DNA from: Marinicauda pacifica
GTDB taxonomy: Bacteria; Pseudomonadota; Alphaproteobacteria; Caulobacterales; Maricaulaceae
NCBI RefSeq assembly: GCF_004793635.1
Contig: NZ_SRXV01000001.1
Location: forward strand, 1,178,501 to 1,242,500
Reading direction: 5' to 3'
Length of the DNA stretch: 64,000 nt
Part shown: positions 16,899 to 26,416 of the stretch, in pieces
Layout: each line of letters starts with the position of its first letter
Position numbering within the stretch: position 1 is the first letter of the stretch
The notes under the pieces: generated by a model
Databases searched by the model: none
What the model saw: the letters and a program-made list of their open reading frames with translations, nothing else
Told to the model about the DNA's origin: nothing
Position numbers and translations under genes: made by a program

Positions 16899-19553
16899 AT
16901 GACTGCGCGCCTCATGCTGTCTGCCGCCATTTTACCGCTAACTGCGATGACCCTGTCTTCCGGCTTCTCCCCGGCCCTGGCCCAGGCGGCAGGCGGGGAT
17001 AAGGACGTGGTCACGGTGATCGGCGGACGCGCGCCGGGGGCCTCGGTCACCGACCGTCCGGTGACCCGGATCGGGCGCGAGGACATCGAGGCGGCCGGGT
17101 TTGCCGATCTCGGCGACGCGCTCGCCTTCCTGCCCTCGATCACCGGATCGGAGTTCAACGAGGATCCCGGCACGCAGAACGACACGTCGGGCACGTCCAG
17201 CGTCAATCTGCGCGGGCTGGGGCTCGGCTCGACCCTGGTCCTCATGAACGGACAGCGCCAGACCGTGGCCAGCGTCTCGGCCGATGACGGGGCGAGCTTT
17301 GTCGATCTGAACGCCCTGGTGCCCGGCATCGCGATCTCGCGCGTCGAGGTGCTCAAAGACGGCGCCTCGCCGGTCTACGGATCGGACGCGGTGGCCGGTG
17401 TGGTCAATGTCATGACGCGCGACGACTTCTCCGGGTTCGAGCTGACCGCCGAACTGCGCGGACCGACCGAGTATGAGGGCTCTGGCGCGGGCTATGAGCT
17501 GGCCGCCATTGCCGGGGGCGAAATTGGCGCCGGTCTCCACCTGACGGCGGCCGTGGAATGGCTGGACCGGCAGGGTCTGGAGGGGTTCGAGACCGATTTC
17601 GTGCCGGGCACCGGCCTGTCGCTGGGCCAGCCGGGCAGCTATCTGGTCCCGAGCCAGGGCATGGCGAGCTATGCCGATCCGCTGTGCGAGGCGGGCGGCG
17701 GCATTTTGAACCGGGCCGGGCCGGACGACGCGACCGGCACGCCGGGCAGCTGCCAGGTCGATTACGGCCAGTTCTTCTCGCTCGTCACGCAGGAAGAGCG
17801 CCTGCAGGCCTTTGCCGCGCTGACGGGAGACGCCGGGGATGTGCGCTACGCCCTGCGCGTCAGCGGGGCGGACCAGTCGGTGGAGCGCGGCAACTCGCCC
17901 TCCCTGCCCAATCTGAACTTCCCCCTGCTCGATGCCGGCCTGCCCGGCAATCCGTTCGGCGAGGACGTGGTCTGGCTCGGCCGTCCGCTGGGCGCGAGCG
18001 CGGGCGCGGCGCGGCGCCGCTTCAATCACGAGACCTGGCGCGTCGCGGGCGAAATCGCGCAGGACGTCAGCTGGGGCGCGATGCCGGTCACGCTGGAACT
18101 GAACACGACCTATTCGCGCAACGATCTGCGCGCCACGATCACCGATACGCTGGCGGACAATTTCGACGCGGCGCTGGCCGGCTTCGGCGGCGCGGACTGT
18201 CCCGGCGCCGGCGCGGCCAGCGCGGGCGACCAGAGCGCGGGATGCTATTACTTCAACCCGTTCGGGTCGGGCGCGGTGGTGCGCGACCCCGCCGATCCGC
18301 GCTATAACAGCCCGGCCGTCCTCGACTATATCATCGGCGAGGATGTGCGCAGCTCGCGTGCTGATCTCGGCGTGGTCGAAGCGGTCGCCAGCACACCGGC
18401 GCTCGCCGCCCTGCCCGCCGGCGATGTCAGCGCGGCGCTCGGCCTGCAGCTGCGCCGCGAGACGCTGCGCGTCGATCATGGCGCCGACTTCAACGCGGAC
18501 AATTTCCTCTTCATCATCGGCGGGCCGGACTATGAGGGCGAGCGCGATGCGCACGCCGTGTTCGCCGACGCGATTGTGCCGGTCACGAACCGGCTCGAGC
18601 TGCAACTGGCCGCACGCTACGAAGATATTGACGGCTTTGCCTCCACCGACCCGAAGATCGCGGCGGTGTTCGAAGCGAGCGATGCGCTGACCCTGCGCGC
18701 CAGCTGGGCGCAGTCCTTCCGGGCGCCCTCCCTGCACCAGCAGGTCTCGGCGACGACGACGCTGCAATCGCTCAATACCGGTTCTGCGTCCAGCTTCCTG
18801 CCGGTGCGCACGGTCGGCAATCCGGACCTGGACCCGGAAACGGCCGACACGTGGACCGCGGGCGCGGTGTGGCAGGCGCGCGGCCTGACGGCGAATATCG
18901 ATCTGTGGCGGGCCGAGTATGACGGGTTGATCGTGAAGGAGAATCCGAACGCCATCCTGGCGGCCGATCTCGCCGATGACGGAATCTATAACGATCCGCG
19001 CGTGGAGCTCTCCTCCATCGGCGATGTGCGCCTGGTGCGCGCGCGCTTCGTCAATGCGCCCTCGCTCGAAGCGCAAGGGCTCGATGCCGGCCTGACGGCC
19101 GCACCGGTCGAGATCGGGCTGGGCTCGCTGGGGTGGGGCGTGCAGGCGAGCTATATCGACGAATTCACCCTGACCGATCCGGTGCTGGGCACCACGGTCG
19201 ATGCGGCGGGCAATCGCAACTTCACCAATTTTGCCCGCTCCGTGCCCGACTGGCGCGCCAGCGCCTGGCTCGACTGGCGCCATGCCAACTGGCAGTCGCG
19301 CGCGGGTCTGCGCCATATCGCCAGCTATGCCGATGACGAGAATGGCGGCGCGACGATCGATGCCTGGACGGTGCTGGACCTGCAGCTCGCCTATAATTTC
19401 GACGTCGGCCCGGACCGCGGACGCCTCGTGCTCGGCGCTCTCAACCTGACCAACGAGCCCGCCCCCTTCGTCGACACCCCGCTTGGCTACGACACCAAGG
19501 TCCACGATCCCCGCGGCCGCGTGGCGTATCTGAGGGTGGAGTTTGCGCGGTAG
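16899..19553 (+). CDS. TonB-dependent outer-membrane receptor
   Basis: This 884-residue protein is a TonB-gated receptor with a signal peptide (residues 1-28, ending SPALAQA), a TonB box DVVTVIG shortly after, a plug domain with LRGLGLGSTLVLMNGQR and VEVLKDGASPVYGSDAVAGVVNV, and a beta-barrel ending in VAYLRVEFAR, an aromatic/charged C-terminus fit for outer-membrane assembly. The ATG at 16899 is chosen because the signal peptide starts there. The ligand is not shown by sequence; the subgroup with this plug often takes up carbohydrates or peptides rather than siderophores. It stands alone. Confidence 0.95.
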   Translation: MTARLMLSAAILPLTAMTLSSGFSPALAQAAGGDKDVVTVIGGRAPGASVTDRPVTRIGREDIEAAGFADLGDALAFLPSITGSEFNEDPGTQNDTSGTSSVNLRGLGLGSTLVLMNGQRQTVASVSADDGASFVDLNALVPGIAISRVEVLKDGASPVYGSDAVAGVVNVMTRDDFSGFELTAELRGPTEYEGSGAGYELAAIAGGEIGAGLHLTAAVEWLDRQGLEGFETDFVPGTGLSLGQPGSYLVPSQGMASYADPLCEAGGGILNRAGPDDATGTPGSCQVDYGQFFSLVTQEERLQAFAALTGDAGDVRYALRVSGADQSVERGNSPSLPNLNFPLLDAGLPGNPFGEDVVWLGRPLGASAGAARRRFNHETWRVAGEIAQDVSWGAMPVTLELNTTYSRNDLRATITDTLADNFDAALAGFGGADCPGAGAASAGDQSAGCYYFNPFGSGAVVRDPADPRYNSPAVLDYIIGEDVRSSRADLGVVEAVASTPALAALPAGDVSAALGLQLRRETLRVDHGADFNADNFLFIIGGPDYEGERDAHAVFADAIVPVTNRLELQLAARYEDIDGFASTDPKIAAVFEASDALTLRASWAQSFRAPSLHQQVSATTTLQSLNTGSASSFLPVRTVGNPDLDPETADTWTAGAVWQARGLTANIDLWRAEYDGLIVKENPNAILAADLADDGIYNDPRVELSSIGDVRLVRARFVNAPSLEAQGLDAGLTAAPVEIGLGSLGWGVQASYIDEFTLTDPVLGTTVDAAGNRNFTNFARSVPDWRASAWLDWRHANWQSRAGLRHIASYADDENGGATIDAWTVLDLQLAYNFDVGPDRGRLVLGALNLTNEPAPFVDTPLGYDTKVHDPRGRVAYLRVEFAR

Positions 19554-19819
19554 GGGGTCGGGGAGCCAGCATTGCCTTGGCCAGCGTGGCAGGAGTCACC
19601 GGCCTCCCCAATCAATGGATTTCCATTGACCTGACCTCCGCCGAGACAGGATATCGTCAGATTGCGCGCGGCCGGGGGGCTGCCGGAGGTGGCCTGACCA
19701 GGTTTAAAGGGGCGTGACGGCTTACCGCGCCCGGCTGGCGTCTTCAGCGCGCGGGACAGTGGAATCTGTTATACTCAACGCTATATACGGGCTTTTCGCG
19801 CCGCGATCGGAGGGGGGCA
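19554..19819. other. Intergenic region, receptor to histidine kinase
   Basis: These 266 bases hold no convincing gene. The last 60 bases are locally AT-richer (GTTATACTCAACGCTATATA) and probably hold the promoter of the histidine kinase gene; no clear -35 box was identified. Confidence 0.4.
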
Positions 19820-20869
19820 GTGTTGGACGAGCACCATATCGGGTCGCGCAGCTGGCAGGTCAATCCGGACCCGATGTGCATCCTGGACACGCAGGGCCGG
19901 TTCGTGGCGGTCAACCCGGCGTGGGAGGCGACGCTGGGCTGGACGCGCGAGGAGATGGTCGGCGAGGCCTATCGGCGCTTCCTGCATCCCGACGATATCG
20001 AGCGGTCGGATTCCGCCTTCGAAGACGTGACGCAGGGCAAGCCGGTCCTGCGCTTCGAAAATCGCTACCGGGCAAAGTTCGGCGGCTATCGCTGGCTCTC
20101 ATGGGTCGCGGTTCCCGAAGCGGACGGCATCTATTGCACCAGCCGCGATGTCACGCCGGAGAAAGAGCGCGACCAGACGATCGCCAAACAGCGCGAGGAA
20201 GCGGAGCTGCGAGAGCAATTCCTGGCCATTCTCGGCCACGATCTGCGCACTCCGCTCAGCTCGTTCATTTCCGGGCTGCGCCTTCTGTCGCGCGAGGTAG
20301 AAAGCGAAAACGCACAGCAGGTTCTGCAGAGCATGCAGGGCAGTGCCAGCCGGATGTCGGAGCTGATCCGCAACATGATGGAGTTCGCCCGGGTGCGCCT
20401 TGGCGACGGGATCGGCATCGAGCGCGAGCGTCACCAGGATCTGGACTCGCGCATCTTCCAGGTGGTTGAGGAGATCGAGAACACCGTTCCCGGCGCGCGC
20501 ATCGAATACACGGCCGATCTGTCCAGTTCGGTGATGTGCGATGCGTCCCGCATCATGCAGGTTGTCTCCAATCTGCTGGGCAACGCGGTCAGCCACGGCG
20601 TGGAGGGCGAACCGGTCAGGCTGACGGCCACGCAGGCGGACGGGCAGCTGACCATCGCCGTCGCCAATGCGGGAGAGCCGATTTCCAGCGCTGCGCGCGA
20701 AAATCTGTTCCGGCCCTTCTTCAAGGGCGACCCGCAGTCGAGCCCGCAGGGGCTGGGTCTGGGACTCTATATTTCCTCGGAGATTGCCGCCGCGCACGGG
20801 GGCAGCCTGACGGTGGACTCCGACACGGATCAGACCTGTTTCACGCTCACCATCCCTGCAACCGAGTAG
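19820..20869 (+). CDS. PAS-domain sensor histidine kinase
   Basis: This 349-residue protein has one PAS domain (residues about 12-112, with VNPAWEATLGWTREEMVGE and GIYCTSRDVTPEK), a short coiled coil, then a standard HisKA/HATPase core. The phospho-acceptor is H140 in FLAILGHDLRTPLSS, the N-box is NLLGNAVSHG, and the G2 box is GLGLGLYISSEIAAAHGG. No membrane segment is present, so it is likely cytoplasmic. The start is GTG at 19820 with GGAGGGGG ahead. No response regulator is adjacent, so the partner is unknown. Confidence 0.93.
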   Translation: MLDEHHIGSRSWQVNPDPMCILDTQGRFVAVNPAWEATLGWTREEMVGEAYRRFLHPDDIERSDSAFEDVTQGKPVLRFENRYRAKFGGYRWLSWVAVPEADGIYCTSRDVTPEKERDQTIAKQREEAELREQFLAILGHDLRTPLSSFISGLRLLSREVESENAQQVLQSMQGSASRMSELIRNMMEFARVRLGDGIGIERERHQDLDSRIFQVVEEIENTVPGARIEYTADLSSSVMCDASRIMQVVSNLLGNAVSHGVEGEPVRLTATQADGQLTIAVANAGEPISSAARENLFRPFFKGDPQSSPQGLGLGLYISSEIAAAHGGSLTVDSDTDQTCFTLTIPATE

Positions 20870-20872
20870 CGC

Positions 20873-21073
20873 CTAGTCCTCGTCCTCTTCGGGCGGCAGC
20901 GCTTCGCGCGGGACGGGCTCGCCGGGAATGGCGTAGGCGCCGGAGAACCAGCGGCCCAGATCGGCATCGGCGCAGCGTTTCGAGCAGAAGGGGCGGAAGG
21001 CCGGGTCCACCGGCTTGCGGCAGGACGGGCATTTGGCGGCAGGCGCGCCGGTCTTTGTCTCGGGACGGGTCAT
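20873..21073 (-). CDS. yacG: DNA gyrase inhibitor YacG-like zinc protein
   Basis: This 66-residue protein has the YacG four-cysteine zinc knuckle CPSCRKPVDPAFRPFCSKRC and a C-terminal acidic tail. In E. coli YacG binds GyrB and inhibits gyrase. It is the last gene of the infA-maf-RNase G-yacG block and starts five bases after the RNase gene ends; this order is common in alphaproteobacteria. Its stop is three bases from the convergent kinase gene. Confidence 0.92.
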   Translation of the reverse strand: MTRPETKTGAPAAKCPSCRKPVDPAFRPFCSKRCADADLGRWFSGAYAIPGEPVPREALPPEEDED

Positions 21074-21078
21074 GGCTT

Positions 21079-22149
21079 TTAGTCTCTGCGCGGCGTGACG
21101 AGGCTCTGGCGCGGGCCGAGCGCCTCGCTCTCGATCAGGGCGATGCGGTCACCATAGCGGTGACGGGCCGCCTTGTGCCAGCCGGCTGGATCAGCTTTCA
21201 GCCAGGCATGGACCTCCTTGCCCGCAGCCAGCTCCAGCCGGGCCGCGCGGTCATTGCGTCCTTCGCGTTCGAGGTCGCGCAGGGCGGTGAGCGCGCAGGT
21301 TTCCACGGTTTCCAGTCCGGGGCGCTCGAACACGATCTCGTGCAGCGGCCGGGTCAGGCGCTGGCGCGACAATTCCACGATGGCAAAGCGCGAGGGCGGC
21401 GCGATGTCGACCTTGGCCGGATCGTTGCGGAAAGCCGACTTGATGGAGGCGACGAGATTGCCCTGGTCGGCCTTTTTCTTCAGCGGCAGGAAGTCGATGG
21501 CGACGACACCGCCAATGCCGCGCAGGCGGATCTGACGGGCGGCCTCGCGCGCGGCGGCCTTGTTCAGCTCCATCGCCATCTTCGCGCCGCCACCGGGCGA
21601 TTTGCGTCCCGCCGCGTCGACGTCGATGGCGGTCAGTGCGGCCACCGGATCGACGATGATATGACCCCCGCCGGCCAGCGGGATCACGCGCTCCAGCGCC
21701 TCGTCGACCAGCGCGTCGATGTCGACGCCGGCCTCCTGCGCGGTCTTCACCGGGGCTTCGAAGAACATGGCCAGGCGTTCGGCCACGGGCGGCGCAGGCA
21801 CGACCGTTTCGGGCGCCTCGCCGGGCTCGACCTCGAACAGGGTGAGGCTGGGGCCCTTCTCCTGGAAGGCTTCGCGCACGATCTGGACGCCGACGGCCGC
21901 GCCTTCGTGCACCTCGTCCGGGCGCCCGGCCCCGCCAAAGGGCAAAAAGCCGTCCGGCCCGGCGCCGAGCGCGATGAAGGCCCCGTTGAGCGAGGCGTCC
22001 ACCCGGCGCACACGGCCGCGATAGACCTCGCCGCGCACCGCGCGCCGGCCGCGCTCGCTCCAGCGTTCAAGATGGATTTCCACTGCGCGTTCGCCTTCCA
22101 TCAAGGCCACGCGCGTCTCGCCAAGATGGTCGGCGGTCACGATTCTCAT
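21079..22149 (-). CDS. Ribonuclease E/G family protein (short alphaproteobacterial form)
   Basis: This 356-residue protein contains an S1-like RNA-binding segment (residues about 35-95, VRGEVYRGRVRRVDASLNGAFIALG) and the RNase E/G catalytic core with metal-binding acidic residues in ALTAIDVDAAGRKSPG and GVVAIDFLPLKKK. It is shorter than E. coli RNase G (489) and lacks the C-terminal zinc-link cysteines, so it is probably a reduced paralogue of the main RNase E. It overlaps maf upstream by four bases and precedes yacG, so it is translationally coupled. Confidence 0.88.
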   Translation of the reverse strand: MRIVTADHLGETRVALMEGERAVEIHLERWSERGRRAVRGEVYRGRVRRVDASLNGAFIALGAGPDGFLPFGGAGRPDEVHEGAAVGVQIVREAFQEKGPSLTLFEVEPGEAPETVVPAPPVAERLAMFFEAPVKTAQEAGVDIDALVDEALERVIPLAGGGHIIVDPVAALTAIDVDAAGRKSPGGGAKMAMELNKAAAREAARQIRLRGIGGVVAIDFLPLKKKADQGNLVASIKSAFRNDPAKVDIAPPSRFAIVELSRQRLTRPLHEIVFERPGLETVETCALTALRDLEREGRNDRAARLELAAGKEVHAWLKADPAGWHKAARHRYGDRIALIESEALGPRQSLVTPRRD

Positions 22150-22769
22150 GGACGATATCCCAGCCCGGTCAGCAAAAGCCGGGTTTCATAGACGGGCAGG
22201 CCGACAACGCCGGTATAGGACCCGATCAGGTTTTCGATGAAGGCCCCGGCCCGGCCCTGAATGGCGTAACCGCCCGCCTTGCCCTGCCATTCCCCGCTGG
22301 CGATATATTCGTCGATCTCGTCGGGGTGCAGGCGTTTGAGCGCGACGCGGGTCTCGGCGACCCTGTGCGCTTCCCGCCCGTCCGGCGCGCGCACGGCGAC
22401 GCCGGTGAAGACGCGGTGATTGCGCCCGCTCATCAGGGCAAGGCACGCGCGCGCCTCGGCCTCCGTCTCCGTCTTGGGCAGGATCCGGCGGCCCACGCCG
22501 ACGACGGTATCGCTGGCCAGCACGTAGCAGCCGGGATGATCGGCGGCGGCCAGCTTGGAAACGGCCAGACGCAAGGCCAGCGCGCGCGGGGTCTCGCCCG
22601 GGCGCTCGCTTTCGTCGATATCGGTGGGGTGAATGGCGTCCGGCGCAAAGCCGATCTGAACCAGAAGTTCCTGCCGGCGCGGCGAGGCGCTGGCCAGGAT
22701 CAGGCGGGGGCGGACGCGCGCGCCGTCACCGGACGCGGACTTCGCCTCTGTCACGGGCGCCTGTGTCAT
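22146..22769 (-). CDS. maf: Maf-family nucleotide pyrophosphatase
   Basis: This 207-residue protein is a Maf/Ham1-fold pyrophosphatase that hydrolyses dTTP/UTP or modified nucleotides. The signature LILASASPRRQELL lies near residue 24, with ASDTVVGVGRRILPKTE and the catalytic-region GYAIQGRAGAFIENLIGSYTGVVGLP after it. An extra N-terminal 20 residues (MTQAPVTEAKSASGDGARV) are not part of the fold. It starts 12 bases after infA stops and overlaps the RNase gene by four bases. Confidence 0.93.
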   Translation of the reverse strand: MTQAPVTEAKSASGDGARVRPRLILASASPRRQELLVQIGFAPDAIHPTDIDESERPGETPRALALRLAVSKLAAADHPGCYVLASDTVVGVGRRILPKTETEAEARACLALMSGRNHRVFTGVAVRAPDGREAHRVAETRVALKRLHPDEIDEYIASGEWQGKAGGYAIQGRAGAFIENLIGSYTGVVGLPVYETRLLLTGLGYRP

Positions 22770-22781
22770 GGCGCGTGCCGC

Positions 22782-23000
22782 CTATTTGAAGCGATAGGTG
22801 ATCCGACCCTTGGTCAGGTCGTACGGGGTCATCTCGACCAGCACCTTGTCGCCGGCCAGCACACGGATACGGTTCTTGCGCATCTTGCCTGCGGTGTGGG
22901 CAATGATCTCGTGATCGTTTTCCAGCTTCACCTTGAAAGTGGCATTCGGCAGGAGTTCGACCACCTCACCGGGAAATTCGAGAAGTTCTTCCTTCGCCAT
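22782..23000 (-). CDS. infA: Translation initiation factor IF-1
   Basis: This 72-residue S1/OB-fold protein matches IF-1 over its full length ([20 protein letters not shown], then [24 protein letters not shown]). It binds the 30S A site during initiation. It heads the infA-maf-RNase-yacG run and has AGGAG just ahead of the ATG. The 152 bases upstream separate it from the phosphatase gene and probably hold its own promoter. Confidence 0.98.
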   Translation of the reverse strand: MAKEELLEFPGEVVELLPNATFKVKLENDHEIIAHTAGKMRKNRIRVLAGDKVLVEMTPYDLTKGRITYRFK

Positions 23001-23152
23001 GCGGCTCCTCTTGGACGTTTCGTCGTGTGACGTGTCTATGTATCAATAACGTTTCGCCCGCTCGGATGGCTCCGGCGGGCGGACTTGGACGCTTTATAGT
23101 CGTGTCGCCCCTATCCGTCGAGCGCGCACACTCAGGCCGCGCGCTCGCAGGC

Positions 23153-23596
23153 TCAGGACGCGTGCTCGCGGGCGAAGCGCTCGATGCGCGCGGCGATGGC
23201 GTCGCGCGAGATCCGGAAGGCTTCCAGCCGCTCGCCGTGATGGCCGTCCTGCATGGCCGGGTCGGAGACCTGCCAGCGCTCGTAGCGCGCGCCGCGAGAC
23301 TCCGCGAACTCGCGTGCGGCCGGTTCGGCCTCGGCGGCCAGGCACACGACCAGATCGCAGGGTTCGTCCGCGACATCGTCCGCCGTGCGGCAATCGAAGC
23401 GCGACAGGTCGACGCCGATCTCGTTCATCACATTGACCATGAAGCCGTCCGGATACCCGGCCGGGTGCACCCCGAAAGAGCTCGACGGCGTGGCCTCGCC
23501 ATAGGTCTTCTTCCACAGCGCCTCGGCCATGGGCGAGCGCACCGAATTGCGGCCGCACACGAACACCACGGCGGGACCCGCCGCAGGCGTGCTCAT
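23153..23596 (-). CDS. Low-molecular-weight protein tyrosine phosphatase family protein
   Basis: This 147-residue protein carries the P-loop C14-GRNSV-R20 followed by SPMAE, as in low-Mr phosphatases and ArsC-type arsenate reductases. The general-acid aspartate appears as D in [10 protein letters not shown]. The redox cysteines of true arsenate reductases are not evident in the expected place, so a phosphatase is the better call. It overlaps UPF0262 by four bases and ends the murA-led run. Confidence 0.88.
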   Translation of the reverse strand: MSTPAAGPAVVFVCGRNSVRSPMAEALWKKTYGEATPSSSFGVHPAGYPDGFMVNVMNEIGVDLSRFDCRTADDVADEPCDLVVCLAAEAEPAAREFAESRGARYERWQVSDPAMQDGHHGERLEAFRISRDAIAARIERFAREHAS

Positions 23597-24069
23597 GCGG
23601 CCCTCCGGTGCAGCGCGCAGATCAGGGTGAAGAGGCGGCGCGCGGTGTCGAAATCGACCTCGATCTTGCCCTCCAGGCGCTCTTTGAGCAGCGTGCTGCC
23701 CTCGTTGTGAACGCCGCGCCGGCCCATGTCGATGGCCTCGATCTGGCCCAGCGGCGCATCGCGAACGGCCGCGTAATAGCTTTCGCAGATCAGGAAATAA
23801 TCCTTGATGATCCGGCGCAGCGGGCCGAGCGAGAAGACGAAGACGCGCACCGGCGTGCCGTCCTCGCGCTTGATGTCGAAGACCAGGCGCTCGTCCTCGA
23901 TCGCCAGGCGCAGGTCGTAGGGACCTTCCTCCGACCCGACCGGATAGAATTTGTTGGCATCGAGCAGATCGGCGATAGCGACGCGGCGCTCATGCTCGAC
24001 CGTCTCCTCGCCGCGCCCGATCGTGGCCAGATCGACATGCACCGAGACCAGGGTATGGCTGTCGTTCAC
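23593..24069 (-). CDS. UPF0262 family protein
   Basis: This 158-residue protein matches the alphaproteobacterial UPF0262 family (segments [47 protein letters not shown] and [16 protein letters not shown]). Its function is unknown. It overlaps the DUF2948 gene upstream and the phosphatase gene downstream by four bases each, so all three are translationally coupled. In many relatives hisD sits just ahead of this gene; here it does not. Confidence 0.92.
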   Translation of the reverse strand: MNDSHTLVSVHVDLATIGRGEETVEHERRVAIADLLDANKFYPVGSEEGPYDLRLAIEDERLVFDIKREDGTPVRVFVFSLGPLRRIIKDYFLICESYYAAVRDAPLGQIEAIDMGRRGVHNEGSTLLKERLEGKIEVDFDTARRLFTLICALHRRAA

Positions 24070-24554
24070 GAGCCCGCCTCCCCTGTTCCCGTCCTTGTTT
24101 CTGGCCCTGTTTCATGTGCCGGCCGAGCGCGCGCGCGCCAGGGCTCGGACACATCGGCCAGGATCACGTCGACGCATTCCACCTCGATGCGGATATCGCC
24201 GCCGCCGGCCAGCGTGACGACGAGCGTGCCCTCGGGGGCTTCGGGATCGTCGTCCTTGCGCTCGAACGCCAGGGCGAGCAGCGAGACGACCGCGTCCGGC
24301 GCGGTCTGCTTCACGTTGCGCGAGCGCACCGACAGCACCGAATCGACCTGAAGCGCGGTGCGCACGCGTTCACCCTTGCCGCGATCGCCGGCCGCTTCCC
24401 AGCGATACCGGTTGAGCAGCATGCGAAAGCGGCGCGCCCGGGAATCCCAGGAAAAATCTCCAAGCTGGCCGACCGCATCCTGCAGAGCCGCGGACACGAC
24501 CGTCAGATCGTCACCGTCTTCAGCTTTAAGACGCAGGGGTTTGAAATCAGCCAC
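24066..24554 (-). CDS. DUF2948 family protein
   Basis: This 162-residue protein matches DUF2948 ([43 protein letters not shown] and a C-terminal [13 protein letters not shown]). Its function is unknown, but it is nearly always next to murA in alphaproteobacteria. The start is GTG at 24554 with AGGAGG ahead; a longer frame would run into murA. The last 18 residues ([16 protein letters not shown]) are low in complexity. Confidence 0.9.
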   Translation of the reverse strand: MADFKPLRLKAEDGDDLTVVSAALQDAVGQLGDFSWDSRARRFRMLLNRYRWEAAGDRGKGERVRTALQVDSVLSVRSRNVKQTAPDAVVSLLALAFERKDDDPEAPEGTLVVTLAGGGDIRIEVECVDVILADVSEPWRARARPAHETGPETRTGTGEAGS

Positions 24555-24567
24555 GCGGGAAATCCTC

Positions 24568-25833
24568 CTATTCCTTTTCGCGCCCGATCCGGGCGCCGCA
24601 GCGCGAGAGCTTCTCTTCGAGATGCTCGAAGCCGCGATCGAGATGATAGACCCGGTTGACCAGAGTTTCGCCCTCCCCGGCCAGTCCGGCAATCACCAGG
24701 CTGACAGAGGCGCGAAGGTCTGTCGCCATCACCGGCGCGCCGCGATAGGCCGCCGGGCCGCGCACCACGGCCTCATTGCCGTGCACCTCGATACGCGCGC
24801 CCAGGCGCGTCAGCTCGGGCGCGTGCATGAAGCGGTTTTCGAAGATCGTCTCGCGGATCAGCGAGGTCCCGTCGGCCAGCGCCATCAGCGCCATGAACTG
24901 GGCCTGCAGATCGGTGGCAAAGCCCGGCCAGGGCGCGGTCTGGATGTCCACCGGCTGAATGGGCGTGCCCGGCGCACGCGACACGGTGACGTTCTCGCCC
25001 TCGATGGCGATCGTGATGCCGGCCCGGCGAAGCGCATCCCACAAAGCGCGGTTGGCCGCAGGCGCGGCTTTGACCAGCGTGACCTCGCCCCCGGCCGCGG
25101 CGGCTGCAATCGCGTATGTGCCGGCCTCGATCCGGTCGGGCACCACGCTCCAGGTCGTCCCTGACAGGCGCGGAACGCCGTCAATGGTGATGGTGGAGGT
25201 GCCCGCGCCGCTGACCTTCGCGCCCATCGCGTTCAGGCAGTCGGCGAGATCGGCGATCTCGGGCTCGCGCGCGCAGTTTTCCAGCAGGGTCCGGCCCGAG
25301 GCGAGCACGGCCATCAGCATGGCGTGCTCGGTCGCGCCCACCGAGACCATGGGAAAATCGATCTCGGCCCCGGTCAGGCCATTGGGCGCGGAGGCGATGA
25401 CATAGCCCTCGTCCAGCTCCACCGTGGCCCCGAGCGCTTCGAGCGCTTTGAGATGCAGGTCGACCGGACGCGCGCCGATGGCACAGCCGCCCGGCAGCGA
25501 GACCTTGGCCCGTCCGGTGCGCGCGACCAGAGGCCCGAGCACGTTGAAGGTCGCGCGCATCTTGCGCACCAGATCGTAGGGCGCGTACGGCTCTTCCAGG
25601 TGCTCGCCGTGAAGGTGCAGCACGTTATGATTCTGCTCCTCGCTGACCACGCCGAGATGAGCCAGCAACTGGGCCATGAAGCGCGTGTCGGCCAGGCGCG
25701 GCATGTTTTTGAGAATCAGCGGCTCATCGGTCAGCAGCGCGGCGGCCATCAGCTTGAGCGCGGAATTCTTCGCGCCGTAGATGGGAATCTCGCCGTGCAG
25801 GGGCGTCCCGCCGCGAATACGAATGCGATCCAT
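24568..25833 (-). CDS. murA: UDP-N-acetylglucosamine 1-carboxyvinyltransferase
   Basis: This 421-residue protein is MurA, which adds enolpyruvate from PEP to UDP-GlcNAc, the first committed step of peptidoglycan synthesis. The catalytic cysteine is C117 in [15 protein letters not shown], so it should be fosfomycin-sensitive. K22/N23 in [18 protein letters not shown] and the C-terminal [17 protein letters not shown] are conserved. It leads the murA-DUF2948-UPF0262-phosphatase run with 13 bases to the next gene. Confidence 0.98.
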   Translation of the reverse strand: MDRIRIRGGTPLHGEIPIYGAKNSALKLMAAALLTDEPLILKNMPRLADTRFMAQLLAHLGVVSEEQNHNVLHLHGEHLEEPYAPYDLVRKMRATFNVLGPLVARTGRAKVSLPGGCAIGARPVDLHLKALEALGATVELDEGYVIASAPNGLTGAEIDFPMVSVGATEHAMLMAVLASGRTLLENCAREPEIADLADCLNAMGAKVSGAGTSTITIDGVPRLSGTTWSVVPDRIEAGTYAIAAAAAGGEVTLVKAAPAANRALWDALRRAGITIAIEGENVTVSRAPGTPIQPVDIQTAPWPGFATDLQAQFMALMALADGTSLIRETIFENRFMHAPELTRLGARIEVHGNEAVVRGPAAYRGAPVMATDLRASVSLVIAGLAGEGETLVNRVYHLDRGFEHLEEKLSRCGARIGREKE

Positions 25834-25922
25834 AAATCAAACGTCCTTATGCCGCCGCCCGCCCGGCCCGCCTCGATGCAGTCTGCGCCGGCATCGGGCG
25901 AAATCGGGGCGGGCTCGCGGCC

Positions 25923-26045
25923 TTAATCGGGTTTCTTTGCAGCTTTGCGGCGTTTGAGGTTGCGGCGCAAGGCCTCGGCCAGGCGCTTTTCGCGCTCCGA
26001 CTGCGTTTTGCCACCCTGGGGCTGTGTGTCTTTGTCACCGGTCAT
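25923..26045 (-). CDS. Small conserved basic protein
   Basis: This 40-residue protein reads MTGDKDTQPQGGKTQSEREK followed by a basic helix (LAEALRRNLKRRKAAKKPD). Short proteins with this SEREKRLAEALRxNLxRRK pattern are common beside murA in alphaproteobacteria. The function is unknown. The ATG at 26045 is chosen because a longer frame would be translated through the antisense of the tRNA gene. Small size limits confidence. Confidence 0.65.
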   Translation of the reverse strand: MTGDKDTQPQGGKTQSEREKRLAEALRRNLKRRKAAKKPD

Positions 26046-26156
26046 GAGCGCGGAGATGCGACGACCTGCAATCGGCGTCAACCCCGGCCTTGGCGAGGAA
26101 GAAATGATAGGGTATAGCCCGCCACCTGATCGCGCCGGGCCATACCGGCCGCGCAC

Positions 26157-26231
26157 GCCGCCATAGCTCAGGGGTAGAGCGTTCCCTTGGTAAGGGAGAG
26201 GTCCACAGTTCAAATCTGTGTGGCGGCACCA
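26157..26231 (+). tRNA. tRNA-Thr (GGT)
   Basis: A 75-nt gene with an encoded CCA end. The acceptor stem GCCGCCA/TGGCGGC, D-arm TAGCTCAGGGGTAGAGC, anticodon GGT in CTTGGTAAG and T-loop GTTCAAATC are all present. Confidence 0.98.
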
Positions 26232-26351
26232 TTTCTCTTCAGTTGCGGATTTCAGTGGGTGTGCCTTGCGCTGCAAGAGCACTTCGAACGCACGTGCCCT
26301 GCACCGTCGAGGCGGTCCCTATCGCGTGTCCTGCGCAGATCAATCACTTTT

Positions 26352-26369
26352 GTATATCATTTGATTGAC
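26352..26369. promoter_or_regulatory. Operator site 1 of the Fic module
   Basis: GTATATC-ATTT-GATTGAC keeps a perfect left arm and 5 of 7 bases of the right arm of the palindrome GTATATC-N4-GATATAC. It overlaps the -35 box of the predicted promoter and lies 33 bases before site 2. Confidence 0.6.
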
Positions 26370-26393
26370 AAAAACGAGCAATTTGTATATCAA
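26365..26393 (+). promoter_or_regulatory. Predicted sigma-70 promoter of the HTH/Fic operon
   Basis: A perfect TTGACA (26365-26370) is followed after 17 bases by TATCAA (26388-26393), a 4-of-6 match to the -10 box. The region is far more AT-rich than its surroundings. Both boxes overlap operator sites 1 and 2, as expected for autorepression. Confidence 0.55.
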
Positions 26394-26402
26394 ACGATAT
26401 AC
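26385..26402. promoter_or_regulatory. Operator site 2 of the Fic module (perfect palindrome)
   Basis: GTATATC-AAAC-GATATAC has perfect 7-bp arms. It covers the predicted -10 box, so binding here would block RNA polymerase. Confidence 0.7.
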
Positions 26403-26416
26403 ATTCTGATTAAATT

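Noticed and set aside
16938..19505. A long open frame on the minus strand under the TonB receptor
   Set aside because: It mirrors the codon use of the receptor on the other strand, has no recognisable domain and no ribosome-binding site. High GC content produces such shadows.
23055..23081. A 7-bp GC-rich inverted repeat (CGCCCGC / GCGGGCG) between infA and the phosphatase gene
   Set aside because: No T-run follows on either strand, and such repeats are expected by chance at this GC content, so it was not called a terminator.
26046..26282. An N-terminal extension of the small basic protein that reads through the tRNA-Thr region on the minus strand
   Set aside because: It is the antisense translation of tRNA-Thr, a well-known artefact in which the pattern HTDLNCGPLPYQG appears; the real gene starts at 26045.
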